Below are positions 48,283 through 57,142 of a stretch of DNA of 64,000 nt, piece after piece. The stretch's first letter is position 1. Every line of letters starts with the position of its first letter. A program made the position numbers and the translations under genes. Origin of the DNA: Gammaproteobacteria bacterium (GTDB taxonomy: Bacteria; Pseudomonadota; Gammaproteobacteria; Burkholderiales; Rhodocyclaceae); NCBI GenBank assembly GCA_029289265.1, contig JARFTX010000001.1, forward strand, positions 262,325-326,324, given 5' to 3'. The notes beneath the pieces are model-generated. The model saw only the letters and a program-made list of their open reading frames with translations. It searched no databases and had not been told where the DNA came from.

Positions 48283-48540
48283 ATGCCGGAGATAAGCCGC
48301 TTCCTCGGCATCATCATTTTCATGCACTGGGCTGATCACCCTCAGCCCCACTTTCATGCACGCTATGGTGACTATGAGATCACCGTCGAAATCCAGACGG
48401 GTATCGTTCGAGGGACATTCCCGAAGCGAGCACTTCGCGCGGTTCTCGACTGGCTCGATGAACACAAGACAGAATTGATGGAAGATTGGAAACTGGCAGA
48501 AGCGCGCAAGCCGTTGAAGCCGGTACCACCGCTGGAGTGA
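48283..48540 (+). CDS. DUF4160 family protein
   Basis: An 85-residue protein with the family pattern MPEISRFLGIIIFMHWADHPQPHFHARYGDYE (in part), in which the HxPxPHFHA motif is diagnostic. It is followed after five bases by a DUF2442 gene. The two families are often adjacent and may form a toxin-antitoxin-like or regulatory pair, but no activity is established. An in-frame TTG six bases upstream is a weaker start. Confidence 0.85.
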   Translation: MPEISRFLGIIIFMHWADHPQPHFHARYGDYEITVEIQTGIVRGTFPKRALRAVLDWLDEHKTELMEDWKLAEARKPLKPVPPLE

Positions 48541-48545
48541 ACGCC

Positions 48546-48803
48546 ATGATCCTGCATACGGAACGCATCGAGCCGCGAACTGGTTTCCGCCTGTACGTCA
48601 AGTTCAACAACGGTGTCGCAGGTGAGATCGACCTTAGTAACGAGCTCTGGGGCGAAATGTTCGAGCCGTTGAAGGAGCCGTCGCTCTTTGCCACTGCCAG
48701 GCAAGATGACGTAATCGGTACCGTGGTATGGGCGAACGGAGCGGACTTTGCGCCCGAACACCTGCTCGATCTTCTGAATCGACAGGAGCGCCATGCAGCC
48801 TGA
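48546..48803 (+). CDS. DUF2442 family protein
   Basis: An 85-residue protein with the family features LYVKFNNGVAGEIDLS, FEPLKEPSLFATA and VVWANGADFAPEHLLDL. DUF2442 proteins are small, often with a DNA-binding-like fold, and accompany DUF4160 genes. It overlaps no neighbour but begins five bases after the DUF4160 stop. The pair is inserted between the capsule exporter operon and the biosynthetic operon. Confidence 0.83.
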   Translation: MILHTERIEPRTGFRLYVKFNNGVAGEIDLSNELWGEMFEPLKEPSLFATARQDDVIGTVVWANGADFAPEHLLDLLNRQERHAA

Positions 48804-49046
48804 GCCGTTATGTCTTGCGCACAGCACACAAAATGTCACGACACACCCACTCATGATTTTGTAATATGCCGTTCGGCGCACTCGAAGGCGGCGGTCAGCC
48901 CCGTATGAACGTCGGGGCACGACGTACGTTCGAATCGAAAGATCCTTCGAGGTCCGAGTGAAAGCCATTGATGTTCGGAGGCCAGTGGAGGAAATGAGGG
49001 TAGAAGCGATCAGCGGAACCAAGGGACCGCCGGGCGGTGCAGCGCG

Positions 49047-50555
49047 ATGAAATCACTGCTCGAACGCCTAGCCCAGGCCGCACCCTCTGCGCCGCGAACC
49101 ACGCTGGTGGTCGGCGCCGGCGGCGGGGCAGAACTTCCCGCGCTGCGCCGCCTCGGCAGCCGGCGCCTGATCCTGGCCGAAGCCTATCCCCGATTCGCCG
49201 AGGAGCTTGCGCAACGGATTCGCCCCGACCAAGGCGAAGAAGTCTGGCCCCTCGCCATTGTCGCAACGGACGGTCCCTTGGCCCGATTGCGGGTTCTCAA
49301 CAACCCGCGCGACAGCAGCCTTAAGCCTCCCGAAGGCCTCCTGAAGCATTACCCCAACGTACGCATCACCAGCGAAATCGACGTCCCGGTCCGGACGCTC
49401 GCCGACGCGGCCGAGCAACTCGCTCTCGATGCCGAGGGTGACCACGTCCTAGTCATCGATGCACCCGGCCAGGCCGACGAACTCCTCAGCCTGGTACCGG
49501 AATCCACACTGCAAACGTTCTCCACGATTGTCGTGAGATGCGGAGTCGAGCCGCTCTACACCGATGACCGATCTGCCATCGAAGTCCGGAGCCGCCTCCA
49601 GGACATCGGCTTCGACCACGCGATCGAAGGTACGGAAACGATCTTTCCGCATACATCGATCCTGATGGTCCGCGAGCCAATGCGAGTCCGCATCCGGCAG
49701 TTGGAATCGGCACTCGTTGAGGTCGAAGCCCGACGCGATGCTGCTACCCGCGTGGCGTCCGAGCGTGCCGCGCGGATCGAGGAACTGTCCGCCGACGCCG
49801 AGACCCATGCCGTCCGGCTGTCTGAGCTGGAAGCCTCCCTGGATGTCGCCCGCGAGGAAATCAGCCGTGTCGCAGGCGAACGGGACGCCTGCAGCGAGCT
49901 CGCGCAGCGCCTCAAGGCCAAGATCGAAGCGGATGCGAGCGAGATTTCGCAACTCCGGGACGACCTCAGCCTGGCTGTCAAGGAAAGGGAGCGGCTGTCT
50001 TCCGAGTGCGATTCTCAGACGCGCCTTGTCACCGAGCGGGCAGTGGTTCTTGACCAATTGGTCCGTGCGCGAGATGCGGCAATTCAACAGGTGGCGGCCC
50101 TGAAGGGCGAAGTCGACAATGTGCAGGCGCAGATTTCGAGCCTCGCCGAGGAGCGCGACTCGATCTCCGCGCGCTTGGTCGAGCGTGACCACAAGCTGCA
50201 GGAGCTCGCCGCTGCGCTCGAGGATGCCGCTCGAATAGCACAGGCGAACGAACAACGCGCACAAGCGGCCGAGCGCAGTCTGGATCAGCTGCGATCCGAA
50301 CACGACGACCTCGCGAAGCTGTCAGCCAAGCGCGCCAGCGAAATCGAGGCGCTGACGCGTGCTCGTGTCGCGAGTGAGGAGCGCGCCTCGGCACTGGAGC
50401 GCCGGATCGTCGAGCAGCAGAAACGGATCGAGCAACTCGAATCCGAATCTGCTCAGGCGTTGGTCAGACAACAGCTGATGCAGGAGGAGTTCGTCAAGGC
50501 CGAGGGGCAGATCGAGCTGATCAAGGACCTCCTCTTGCGGGAGCCGGGCCTGTGA
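49047..50555 (+). CDS. Methyltransferase-like protein with long coiled coil
   Basis: A 502-residue protein of unknown function. Residues about 1-215 resemble a degenerate FkbM/SAM-methyltransferase fold: VVGAGGGAELPALRRLGSRRLILAEAYP, then VLVIDAPGQADELL and FSTIVVRCGVEPLY. Whether it still binds SAM is unclear. Residues about 216-490 form an almost continuous coiled coil rich in Glu/Arg/Ala. No signal peptide or membrane helix is seen. It opens an eight-gene operon. The next gene starts within its stop (four-base overlap), so the two proteins are probably made in step and may interact. Confidence 0.75.
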   Translation: MKSLLERLAQAAPSAPRTTLVVGAGGGAELPALRRLGSRRLILAEAYPRFAEELAQRIRPDQGEEVWPLAIVATDGPLARLRVLNNPRDSSLKPPEGLLKHYPNVRITSEIDVPVRTLADAAEQLALDAEGDHVLVIDAPGQADELLSLVPESTLQTFSTIVVRCGVEPLYTDDRSAIEVRSRLQDIGFDHAIEGTETIFPHTSILMVREPMRVRIRQLESALVEVEARRDAATRVASERAARIEELSADAETHAVRLSELEASLDVAREEISRVAGERDACSELAQRLKAKIEADASEISQLRDDLSLAVKERERLSSECDSQTRLVTERAVVLDQLVRARDAAIQQVAALKGEVDNVQAQISSLAEERDSISARLVERDHKLQELAAALEDAARIAQANEQRAQAAERSLDQLRSEHDDLAKLSAKRASEIEALTRARVASEERASALERRIVEQQKRIEQLESESAQALVRQQLMQEEFVKAEGQIELIKDLLLREPGL

Positions 50556-52183
50556 ATCAGAAGCCCGGCCCTACACGCGTTCGGCGATCGAAGGCAAAGC
50601 TCGCGCCACAACGCGATGTTGCGCCGCAGAGCGGTAGTGGCAAAGCTTCAACCACGGAAAACCTACCCAGCGAGGGCTTGGCTGTCGCCCCCGCTGGAAC
50701 GCATCTCGTCGCCCACGACGCCGACTTGCTCGAGCGCACGAGAACGCAGTGGCAATTCGGTGAATGGAACAGCTTGGCCCAACTGGAGCCCAGCGCACTG
50801 GAACATCACCCCGATCGCGCAAAGCTTGCATTGCTCGCGGCGGTCGGCCATCAACAGCGCGGGACCCTCGTCAGCGCGCGGCAAATGGCAAAGCTTGCGC
50901 TCCAGTGGGGATGCGACCGCAAGCTGCTCAGTCAGGTGCTCATCGCCGGCGTGCACGACACGCTGGGGCGCGTCGCAATGGTATGTGGGCACTCAGAGAA
51001 GGCAGGTCGCCATTTTCACGACGCGATCGCGATCGGGACCCCACACTCGGAAGCGCGCCTGTGGCTGAAGGTCCGAATGGACAGTGCGGCGACCGAGCTG
51101 AAATCCCGCAGGACTACAGTCGCCCGGCAGCTCGCGACGCAGGCCGAGGCGCCCGTTGCGCCGCCTTGGTTGGTCGAGATTGCGGACAAGTGCCTCGCTG
51201 CCGAGGACGTGCATGAGCACATCGACAACGTGCTGGCGGATCCGACCTTCGGCGCAAATGAGCGCATAAGACTCCTCGTATTGATTTCCGATCGGTTCCG
51301 GGAGCTTAAGGACAACCTCACGGCGTTGCACTTCCTCAAGGTCGCCGCCGAATCGGCGGCCGAGGTCAGTGACGCATTGCGTGCGACCCTGATAGGTCGC
51401 CTTCTCGCCCTGAGCAAACCCGAAGAAGCGATGGATGTGATCGTCCAGCATTCGCTTCGAGGGGATACGACCGGCAAGCTCAGCGACCAGGCGATCCGGG
51501 CGATGGGTGAGTCGTATCGAAAAATTCGCGAAGCCGGGCAGGCAAGGGCCGAGCATGGCCATGAACTGCTTCTTGCACGCTTGCGACGCCACCTCGACTC
51601 ACTCAAGGCCGCGCTCGGTGACCGGATGCCGGTACTCGTTGAGATCGGCACGACGCGTGAGAACGTCCCGGGTCAGGGATCGACGAGAAAGCTCGCCGAG
51701 TTCTGCCGGAACGGGGGTATCCACTTCATCACCGTGGACATGGACCCGCACAACACGCGGATGGCCACCGATACGTTCAGCCAGCTCGGCGTGCCTTTCG
51801 AGGCGGTCACGATGAAGGGCGAGGACTACCTGCGAGACTACGCGGGTAATCTCGATTTTGTCTTCCTCGACGCCTACGATTTTGACCACGGCCATCACAG
51901 CGAACTGCGCCAGAGCCGATACACGAAGTTCCTTGGGCATCCCATCGACGACCAGGAATGCCACCGGATGCACCTCGACTGCGCGCAATCCGTGGCAGTC
52001 AAGCTCTCCCAACACGGGCTCGTCTGTGTCGACGATACCTGGCTCGAAGAGGGCAAGTGGACCGCAAAGGGTACGCTCGCCGTGCCTTACCTCCTCGAAA
52101 ACGGTTTCCGCATCGTGGATGCGCGCAATCGGGCGGCGCTGCTCGAGCGAGTTCCCGGGGATGAAGGTCATGGGCCGCATTGA
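50552..52183 (+). CDS. Helical-repeat protein with C-terminal methyltransferase-like domain
   Basis: A 543-residue protein I cannot name. The first 45 residues are Lys/Ser/Pro-rich and probably disordered. Residues about 55-345 are helical and TPR-like. From about 356, PVLVEIGTTRENVPGQGSTRKLAEFC, FITVDMDPHNTRMATD, and LDFVFLDAYDFDHGHHS look like the SAM-binding, Asp and active-site strands of a class I methyltransferase, ending in VCVDDTWLEEGKW. It starts with GTG inside the stop of the previous gene and overlaps the next by 14 bases. A capsule-modifying role is inferred from position only. Confidence 0.7.
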   Translation: MNQKPGPTRVRRSKAKLAPQRDVAPQSGSGKASTTENLPSEGLAVAPAGTHLVAHDADLLERTRTQWQFGEWNSLAQLEPSALEHHPDRAKLALLAAVGHQQRGTLVSARQMAKLALQWGCDRKLLSQVLIAGVHDTLGRVAMVCGHSEKAGRHFHDAIAIGTPHSEARLWLKVRMDSAATELKSRRTTVARQLATQAEAPVAPPWLVEIADKCLAAEDVHEHIDNVLADPTFGANERIRLLVLISDRFRELKDNLTALHFLKVAAESAAEVSDALRATLIGRLLALSKPEEAMDVIVQHSLRGDTTGKLSDQAIRAMGESYRKIREAGQARAEHGHELLLARLRRHLDSLKAALGDRMPVLVEIGTTRENVPGQGSTRKLAEFCRNGGIHFITVDMDPHNTRMATDTFSQLGVPFEAVTMKGEDYLRDYAGNLDFVFLDAYDFDHGHHSELRQSRYTKFLGHPIDDQECHRMHLDCAQSVAVKLSQHGLVCVDDTWLEEGKWTAKGTLAVPYLLENGFRIVDARNRAALLERVPGDEGHGPH

Positions 52184-52856
52184 GCTCCTCCGCGACCGCC
52201 ATCGTGGTGCGCGTTGCGTCCTCGTCGCGAACGGCCCGTCGCTCAATCGCATGGACCTGAGCTTCCTCCGTCATGAGCTCGCAATCGGGCTGAACAAGAT
52301 CTTCCTGGGCTTGCGGAGCTTCAACTTCTATCCGCGCTACTACGTTGCCGTCAATCCGAAGGTGGTCGAGCAATCGCAGGTGGAGATCCGGCAGCTGAAC
52401 TGCGTCAAGTTCATCGGCCGTACAGCGGCCGCCGGGCGGATCGAAGAGGACGCACTCACCTACCTGGTCGATACCGCATCTCCCCCCGCGCGCTTCAGCA
52501 GGGATCCCGCCCAAGGTGTTCATGAGGGCTGGAGCGTCACGCACGTCGCGTTGCAGCTCGCCCATTTCCTCGGCTTCTCCGAGGTCGTGTTGATCGGGCT
52601 CGATCATCGCTATCAATTCAGCGGTGCGGCGAACGAGACGCGCATCCTCGAGGGCCCGGATCCCAATCATTTCAGCGAGGCCTACTTCGGCCACGGCCAG
52701 CAGTGGGACAACCCCGACCTGGTCCGCGCCGAAGAGTCGTTTCGCGTCGCGCGCGCGGAGTTCGAGCGCGACGGACGCCGCATCCTTGATGCCACACTCG
52801 ACGGCGCCTGTGCCGTGTTCGAGAAAGTCGATTACCGAAAGCTGTTCTGCCGATGA
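52170..52856 (+). CDS. MptE/DUF115-like protein
   Basis: A 228-residue protein with the DUF115/MptE-like pattern: VLVANGPSLNRMDLSFL, ending the first strand with the GPSL motif, and HFLGFSEVVLIGLDHRYQF with GLD. Relatives include the archaeal 6-hydroxymethylpterin diphosphokinase and bacterial proteins that transfer sialic-type sugars to flagellin (Maf family). In this operon with a CMP-sugar synthetase, a sugar-transfer role is plausible but unproved. The ATG at 52170 has GGGGA upstream; an ATG at 52161 is also possible. Confidence 0.72.
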   Translation: MGRIELLRDRHRGARCVLVANGPSLNRMDLSFLRHELAIGLNKIFLGLRSFNFYPRYYVAVNPKVVEQSQVEIRQLNCVKFIGRTAAAGRIEEDALTYLVDTASPPARFSRDPAQGVHEGWSVTHVALQLAHFLGFSEVVLIGLDHRYQFSGAANETRILEGPDPNHFSEAYFGHGQQWDNPDLVRAEESFRVARAEFERDGRRILDATLDGACAVFEKVDYRKLFCR

Positions 52857-53650
52857 CTCCTTCGCATCTATCCGCCGTCCGATCGGTTCCCGTGCAGTGG
52901 CTTGGACAGTCGGGCATGAAACTCTCGTTTCCGGGCGCCACGATCTACGTCGATCCGTATCTCTCGAACTCGGTTCAGGAGCTCGACGCGCCGGACCTGG
53001 TTCGCCTCGTGCCCATTCCGTTCACGCCGAGCCAGGCCTCGGATGCCGACTGGATCCTTGTGACGCACGAGCACCTCGATCACTGCGACCCGCACACCTT
53101 GCCGCCATTGGCCGGGGCATCGCCCACGGCGCGATTCATCGGCCCGCCGCCTGCATTGCGGTTGCTGGAAGAGTGGGGGATCGCTCGCGGCAGGCTCGTC
53201 CCGGCAGAGGAGGATTGGATCGCGCTGGGCCCCGACCTCCGGGTTCGCGCCGTGCCGGCGGCGCACCTCGAGATCCTGCGGGACGCGTCCGGGCAGCTCT
53301 CGTTCGTCGGCTACGTGCTCGAGTTTCAGGGCAAGCGTCTCTATCTCGCCGGCGACACCTGCATCAAGCAGGAGCTGATCGACGCGCTGGCCCGGCTTGC
53401 GCCGATTTCGCTCGCCGTCCTTCCGGTCAATGAGCACAACTTCTTCCGCGCCCGCCGCGGCATCGTCGGCAACATGTCGCCACGCGAGGCCTTTCAGTTC
53501 GCCGAAGAACTGGGTATCGAGCAGGTCGTTCCCGTCCACTGGGATATGTTCGACTGCAATACGACCAGTCTCGACGAAATTCACGCCGTCTATCGCCACC
53601 TGCAGCCCCGATTTCAGCTTCACATCAAACCGGAAATCCTAGCCTTCTGA
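52853..53650 (+). CDS. Metallo-beta-lactamase-fold hydrolase (UlaG-like)
   Basis: A 265-residue protein with the metal-binding motif VTHEHLDHCD (HxHxDH), later His residues in AAHLEIL, the Asp in YLAGDTCIK and the final VPVHWDMF. The opening VQWLGQSGMKLSFPGATIYVDPYLS is typical of the UlaG-like branch, which includes lactonases and other phosphate-ester hydrolases. Its substrate here is unknown; a sugar derivative is likely from context. It overlaps the previous gene by four bases and the next follows after four. Confidence 0.85.
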   Translation: MTPSHLSAVRSVPVQWLGQSGMKLSFPGATIYVDPYLSNSVQELDAPDLVRLVPIPFTPSQASDADWILVTHEHLDHCDPHTLPPLAGASPTARFIGPPPALRLLEEWGIARGRLVPAEEDWIALGPDLRVRAVPAAHLEILRDASGQLSFVGYVLEFQGKRLYLAGDTCIKQELIDALARLAPISLAVLPVNEHNFFRARRGIVGNMSPREAFQFAEELGIEQVVPVHWDMFDCNTTSLDEIHAVYRHLQPRFQLHIKPEILAF

Positions 53651-53654
53651 ACCC

Positions 53655-54536
53655 ATGCTCGTAAGCATCGTCATTCGCACCCTGAATGAAGCACGTCACC
53701 TCGACGACTTGCTCACATCGGTCACGCAGCAGGACCTCGACGGATTCAACGTCGAGACCGTGTTGGTGGACTCCGGCTCCACCGACGAGACACTTGCCAT
53801 CGCCGAACGCCACGGCTGCGTGATTACTCACATCGCGCGAGAGGATTTCTCCTTCGGCCGTTCGCTCAATCTCGGCTGCGAGGCGGCCAGGGGCGACATC
53901 CTGGTCATGATCAGCGGGCACTGCGTTCCCACCGATCGGCTCTGGCTCCAATCGCTGTGCGAGCCGATTCGTAAGGGTGTCATTGACTACGCCTACGGCA
54001 AGCAGATCGGCGGAAACGGCAGCCACTTCAGCGAATGTCGCATCTTTGCCAAGTATTTTCCGGACGAATCGGCCGTCCCCCAGGACGGCTTCTACTGCAA
54101 CAACGCAAACTCGGCCCTCTCACGTGCAGCCTGGGAGCGCTATCGCTTCGACGAGGAAGTCACCGGTCTCGAGGACATGGAGCTGGCTCAACGCCTGCAC
54201 CGCGATGGCGGCCGCATCGGATACGTGGCCGAGGCCTGCGTCTACCACTATCACGCGGAGACTTGGAAACAGGTGCGGCGCCGCTTCGAACGCGAGGCGC
54301 TGGCCCTGCAAAGAATCATGCCCCAGGTCCACGTGAACGAGTTCGACGCGGCACGCTATATCGTAAGCAGCGTCTGGCGCGATTGGCGCACCGCGATGCG
54401 TTCGGGCGTGTGGCGGCAAAAGGCGCTCGAGATCGTGCAGTACCGATTCTGCCAGTACACCGGATCATTCCGCGGCAACCACCGCCACCGGATGCTGTCG
54501 CGCGCGCAGAAGGAAAAGTATTTTTACCCAGATTGA
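53655..54536 (+). CDS. Glycosyltransferase family 2 protein
   Basis: A 293-residue GT-A enzyme. VSIVIRTLNEARHLDDLL is the GT2 start, VLVDSGSTDET the nucleotide-binding strand, and MISGHCVPTDRLWLQSL stands where the metal-binding DxD is expected. NNANSALSRAAWERYRFDE and GLEDMELAQRLHRDGG are the acceptor and catalytic blocks. No membrane helix is seen. It likely adds one sugar to the polysaccharide moved by the upstream Kps exporter. Confidence 0.9.
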   Translation: MLVSIVIRTLNEARHLDDLLTSVTQQDLDGFNVETVLVDSGSTDETLAIAERHGCVITHIAREDFSFGRSLNLGCEAARGDILVMISGHCVPTDRLWLQSLCEPIRKGVIDYAYGKQIGGNGSHFSECRIFAKYFPDESAVPQDGFYCNNANSALSRAAWERYRFDEEVTGLEDMELAQRLHRDGGRIGYVAEACVYHYHAETWKQVRRRFEREALALQRIMPQVHVNEFDAARYIVSSVWRDWRTAMRSGVWRQKALEIVQYRFCQYTGSFRGNHRHRMLSRAQKEKYFYPD

Positions 54537-54568
54537 GCAACGCTCCCTACCATCCATTCGAGGTTTGC

Positions 54569-55279
54569 ATGACCATTTCAAGACCCCGCATCGTTGCCCT
54601 GCTGCCGATGAAGGCCAACAGCCAGCGCGTCAAAGGGAAGAACTTCCGCGAATTCTGCGGCAAGCCGCTGTTCCGCTGGATTCTCGACACACTGCTCGAG
54701 GTTCAGGAGATCGACCAGGTCGTCATCAACACCGACGCCCGCCACATCCTCGCCGAGAATGGCCTTGTGGAGACCGACCGCATTGTGATCCGTGACCGCA
54801 AGCCCGAGATCTGCGGTGATGCCGTCTCCATGAATTTGGTCCTGGCGGACGACGTCGCGAACGTGCCGGCCGACCTCTATCTGATGACACACACCACCAA
54901 TCCGCTGATGAGCGCCGACACCATCCGCGCCGCGCTCGCCGCATTCCGGGCGGCTCAGGCCGAGGGTCGGGCGGATTCGCTCTTCACCGTCGACAAGGTC
55001 CAGACCCGCTTCTACCGCGCCGACTGCAGCCCGGTGAACCACGATCCCGACAACCTGATCCCCACTCAGGATCTCGAGCCCTGGTACGAGGAGAACTCCA
55101 ACCTGTACATCTTTACCGCCGAGAGCTTCGCAAAGACCAACGCACGCATCGGGAAGAAACCGATGATGTACGAGGGACCATTTTTCGAGTCCATCGACAT
55201 CGATACGCCCGCCGACTGGGATTTCGCCGTCGTCGCAGCCCGCTTCCTCCAGGAGCAGGGCAAGGAGCAAGGCGCATGA
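54569..55279 (+). CDS. Acylneuraminate cytidylyltransferase family protein
   Basis: A 236-residue CMP-sugar synthetase-like enzyme, expected to activate an acidic 2-keto sugar with CTP. ALLPMKANSQRVKGKNFREFCGKPLF contains the CTP-binding start, followed by TDARHILAENGL and THTTNPLMSADTIRAAL. The late EGPFFESIDIDTPADWDFA is typical of the family. The sugar is not known; no NeuB-like synthase is in the window. Its stop overlaps the dehydrogenase gene by four bases. An earlier in-frame start inside the GT gene is not real. Confidence 0.88.
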   Translation: MTISRPRIVALLPMKANSQRVKGKNFREFCGKPLFRWILDTLLEVQEIDQVVINTDARHILAENGLVETDRIVIRDRKPEICGDAVSMNLVLADDVANVPADLYLMTHTTNPLMSADTIRAALAAFRAAQAEGRADSLFTVDKVQTRFYRADCSPVNHDPDNLIPTQDLEPWYEENSNLYIFTAESFAKTNARIGKKPMMYEGPFFESIDIDTPADWDFAVVAARFLQEQGKEQGA

Positions 55280-56214
55280 AGATCCTCGTCACCTGCCCGC
55301 CCATGCTGGGCATGATCGACAGCTTCCGATCCCTGTTTGCCCGCTACGGTGCAGAGCTGACCGCGCCCAAGGTCGTGCAGACGCTCTCCGTGGAGGAACT
55401 CAAGGCGCTGGTGCCGCAGCATGATGGCTGGATCATCGGCGACGACCCGGCCAACCGGGAAGTTTTCACCGCGGCGAAGGCCGGCCGCCTCAAAGCCGCG
55501 GTGAAGTGGGGCATCGGTGTCGACAACGTCGACTTCGCGGCCTGCAAGGAACTGGGCATTCCGATCACCAACACACCGAACATGTTCGGCGGCGAAGTTG
55601 CCGACATTGCCGTCGGTTACGTGATCGCGCTGGCCCGGGAGACGTTCGAAATCGACCGGGGTGTGCGCGCCGGCGAATGGCCCAAGCCTCGCGGCATCTC
55701 GCTCGCCGGCAAGACGGTCGCCCTCGTGGGATTCGGCGACATCGGCCGCAACACCGCCCGACGCCTGCTGGCAGCGGACATGAAGATCGTTGCGTACGAC
55801 CCCTTCGCCAAACCGGCGCCCGAACTCGCCGCCGTGCAGATGGCCACGTGGCCACAACGGATCGATGAAGCCGATTTCATCGTCGTGAACTGCGCCCTGA
55901 CGGACAGCAGCCGACACATGCTGAACGCCGAGGTGCTTGCTCGGGTGAAACCCGGCGTGCGCGTGGTGAATGTGGGCCGCGGCCCCGTGATCGACGAACC
56001 GGCATTGGTGGAGGCGCTTCAAAGCGGGCGCGTGTACTCGGCTGCGCTGGACGTCTTCGAAGTGGAGCCGCTGCCGATGAACTCGTACCTACGCAGCCAT
56101 CCGCGCTGTGTCTTCGGTTCGCACAACGCATCCAACACCGCCGACGCCGTGGCCCGTACCAGTGAGATCGCAATCGGCAAGCTGATGGAGTTCCTGGGCG
56201 TACACAAGTCATGA
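55276..56214 (+). CDS. D-2-hydroxyacid dehydrogenase (SerA-like)
   Basis: A 312-residue NAD-dependent enzyme with the Rossmann motif ALVGFGDIGRNTARRLL, the catalytic Arg in VVNCALTDSSRHMLNAEVLA region, Glu in DVFEVEPLPMNS and His in FGSHNASNTADA. The C-terminal half is complete. Its place between a CMP-sugar synthetase and an SDR suggests it oxidises or reduces a sugar-acid precursor rather than serving in serine synthesis. Four-base overlaps join it to both neighbours. Confidence 0.88.
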   Translation: MKILVTCPPMLGMIDSFRSLFARYGAELTAPKVVQTLSVEELKALVPQHDGWIIGDDPANREVFTAAKAGRLKAAVKWGIGVDNVDFAACKELGIPITNTPNMFGGEVADIAVGYVIALARETFEIDRGVRAGEWPKPRGISLAGKTVALVGFGDIGRNTARRLLAADMKIVAYDPFAKPAPELAAVQMATWPQRIDEADFIVVNCALTDSSRHMLNAEVLARVKPGVRVVNVGRGPVIDEPALVEALQSGRVYSAALDVFEVEPLPMNSYLRSHPRCVFGSHNASNTADAVARTSEIAIGKLMEFLGVHKS

Positions 56215-56966
56215 GCGAGACTGCCCCCCGTTTTGCAGTGATCACCGGTGCTGCCGGCGGCATCGGGCGCGCGCTCGTTGCCGAATTCCATCAGGCGGGA
56301 TACCGCGTCATTGCGACCGACATTGCAAACCAACCGGCCGAACTGGAGTGTGACCATTTCATCCAGGCCGACCTCGCCCGTACTGTCGAGGATGCGGCAT
56401 ACGCTGATCAGATTTTCGATGAAATTCGAAGGCTGTTGCAGGGCGGGGGGCTTCACGCTCTGATCAACAATGCGGCGGTACAGATACTCGGCGGCGTCGA
56501 CTCACTCACTCGCCAGGCCTGGCGCGACACCCTTAATGTGAACCTTCTTGCTCCGTTTCTTTGGGTGCAAGCATTCCTGGCGGAGATGGAGGCCGTAGGC
56601 GGATGCGTCGTGAATATCAGCAGTATCCACGCGAAACTGACCAAGCGGGATTTCGTTGCGTACGCGACGAGCAAGGCAGCGCTTAGCGGGATGACCCGTG
56701 CGATGGCGGTAGACCTCGGCCCGCGCATACGCGTCAACGCCATCGAGCCTGCAGCAGTCGAAACCGACATGCTCGTAGCTGGATTTGGGGGCAGGGAAGA
56801 TCTCTTTAGACGATTGGCTGATTGCCACCCGAGCGGGTGTTTGGCTCAACCTCGTCAAGTATCCCGCTTGGCGCTCACCATAGTCCAGGATGGCATGAAC
56901 TTCATGCATGGAGCGTGTGTCGCGTTTGATGGTGGGATCGGAGGGCGTTTGTTTGAAACTTCTTAG
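56211..56966 (+). CDS. Short-chain dehydrogenase/reductase
   Basis: A 251-residue classical SDR with the cofactor motif VITGAAGGIGRALV, LINNAAVQILGG, and the Ser-Tyr-Lys set in NISSIHAKLTKRDFVAYATSKAAL (in part). The C-terminal substrate end is intact. It is the last gene of the tightly overlapping operon begun at 49047. It probably acts on the same sugar as the dehydrogenase just upstream. After it, the base composition changes sharply. Confidence 0.9.
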   Translation: MSETAPRFAVITGAAGGIGRALVAEFHQAGYRVIATDIANQPAELECDHFIQADLARTVEDAAYADQIFDEIRRLLQGGGLHALINNAAVQILGGVDSLTRQAWRDTLNVNLLAPFLWVQAFLAEMEAVGGCVVNISSIHAKLTKRDFVAYATSKAALSGMTRAMAVDLGPRIRVNAIEPAAVETDMLVAGFGGREDLFRRLADCHPSGCLAQPRQVSRLALTIVQDGMNFMHGACVAFDGGIGGRLFETS

Positions 56967-57142
56967 CCGATCTTGATGGCTACTGACCTTCTCGCCAATG
57001 GTGTCCGTGCCGTATCTCAGGCTTCCCAGTGAATTTAGGCCTCTCGGTCTACCGAACCGTGACTTTGCATACGAAAATCCTAGTAGCTTCACCACCAAAA
57101 AGTTGTGGACATGCTGATTAACAGAATGCTGGCGCAAATATC

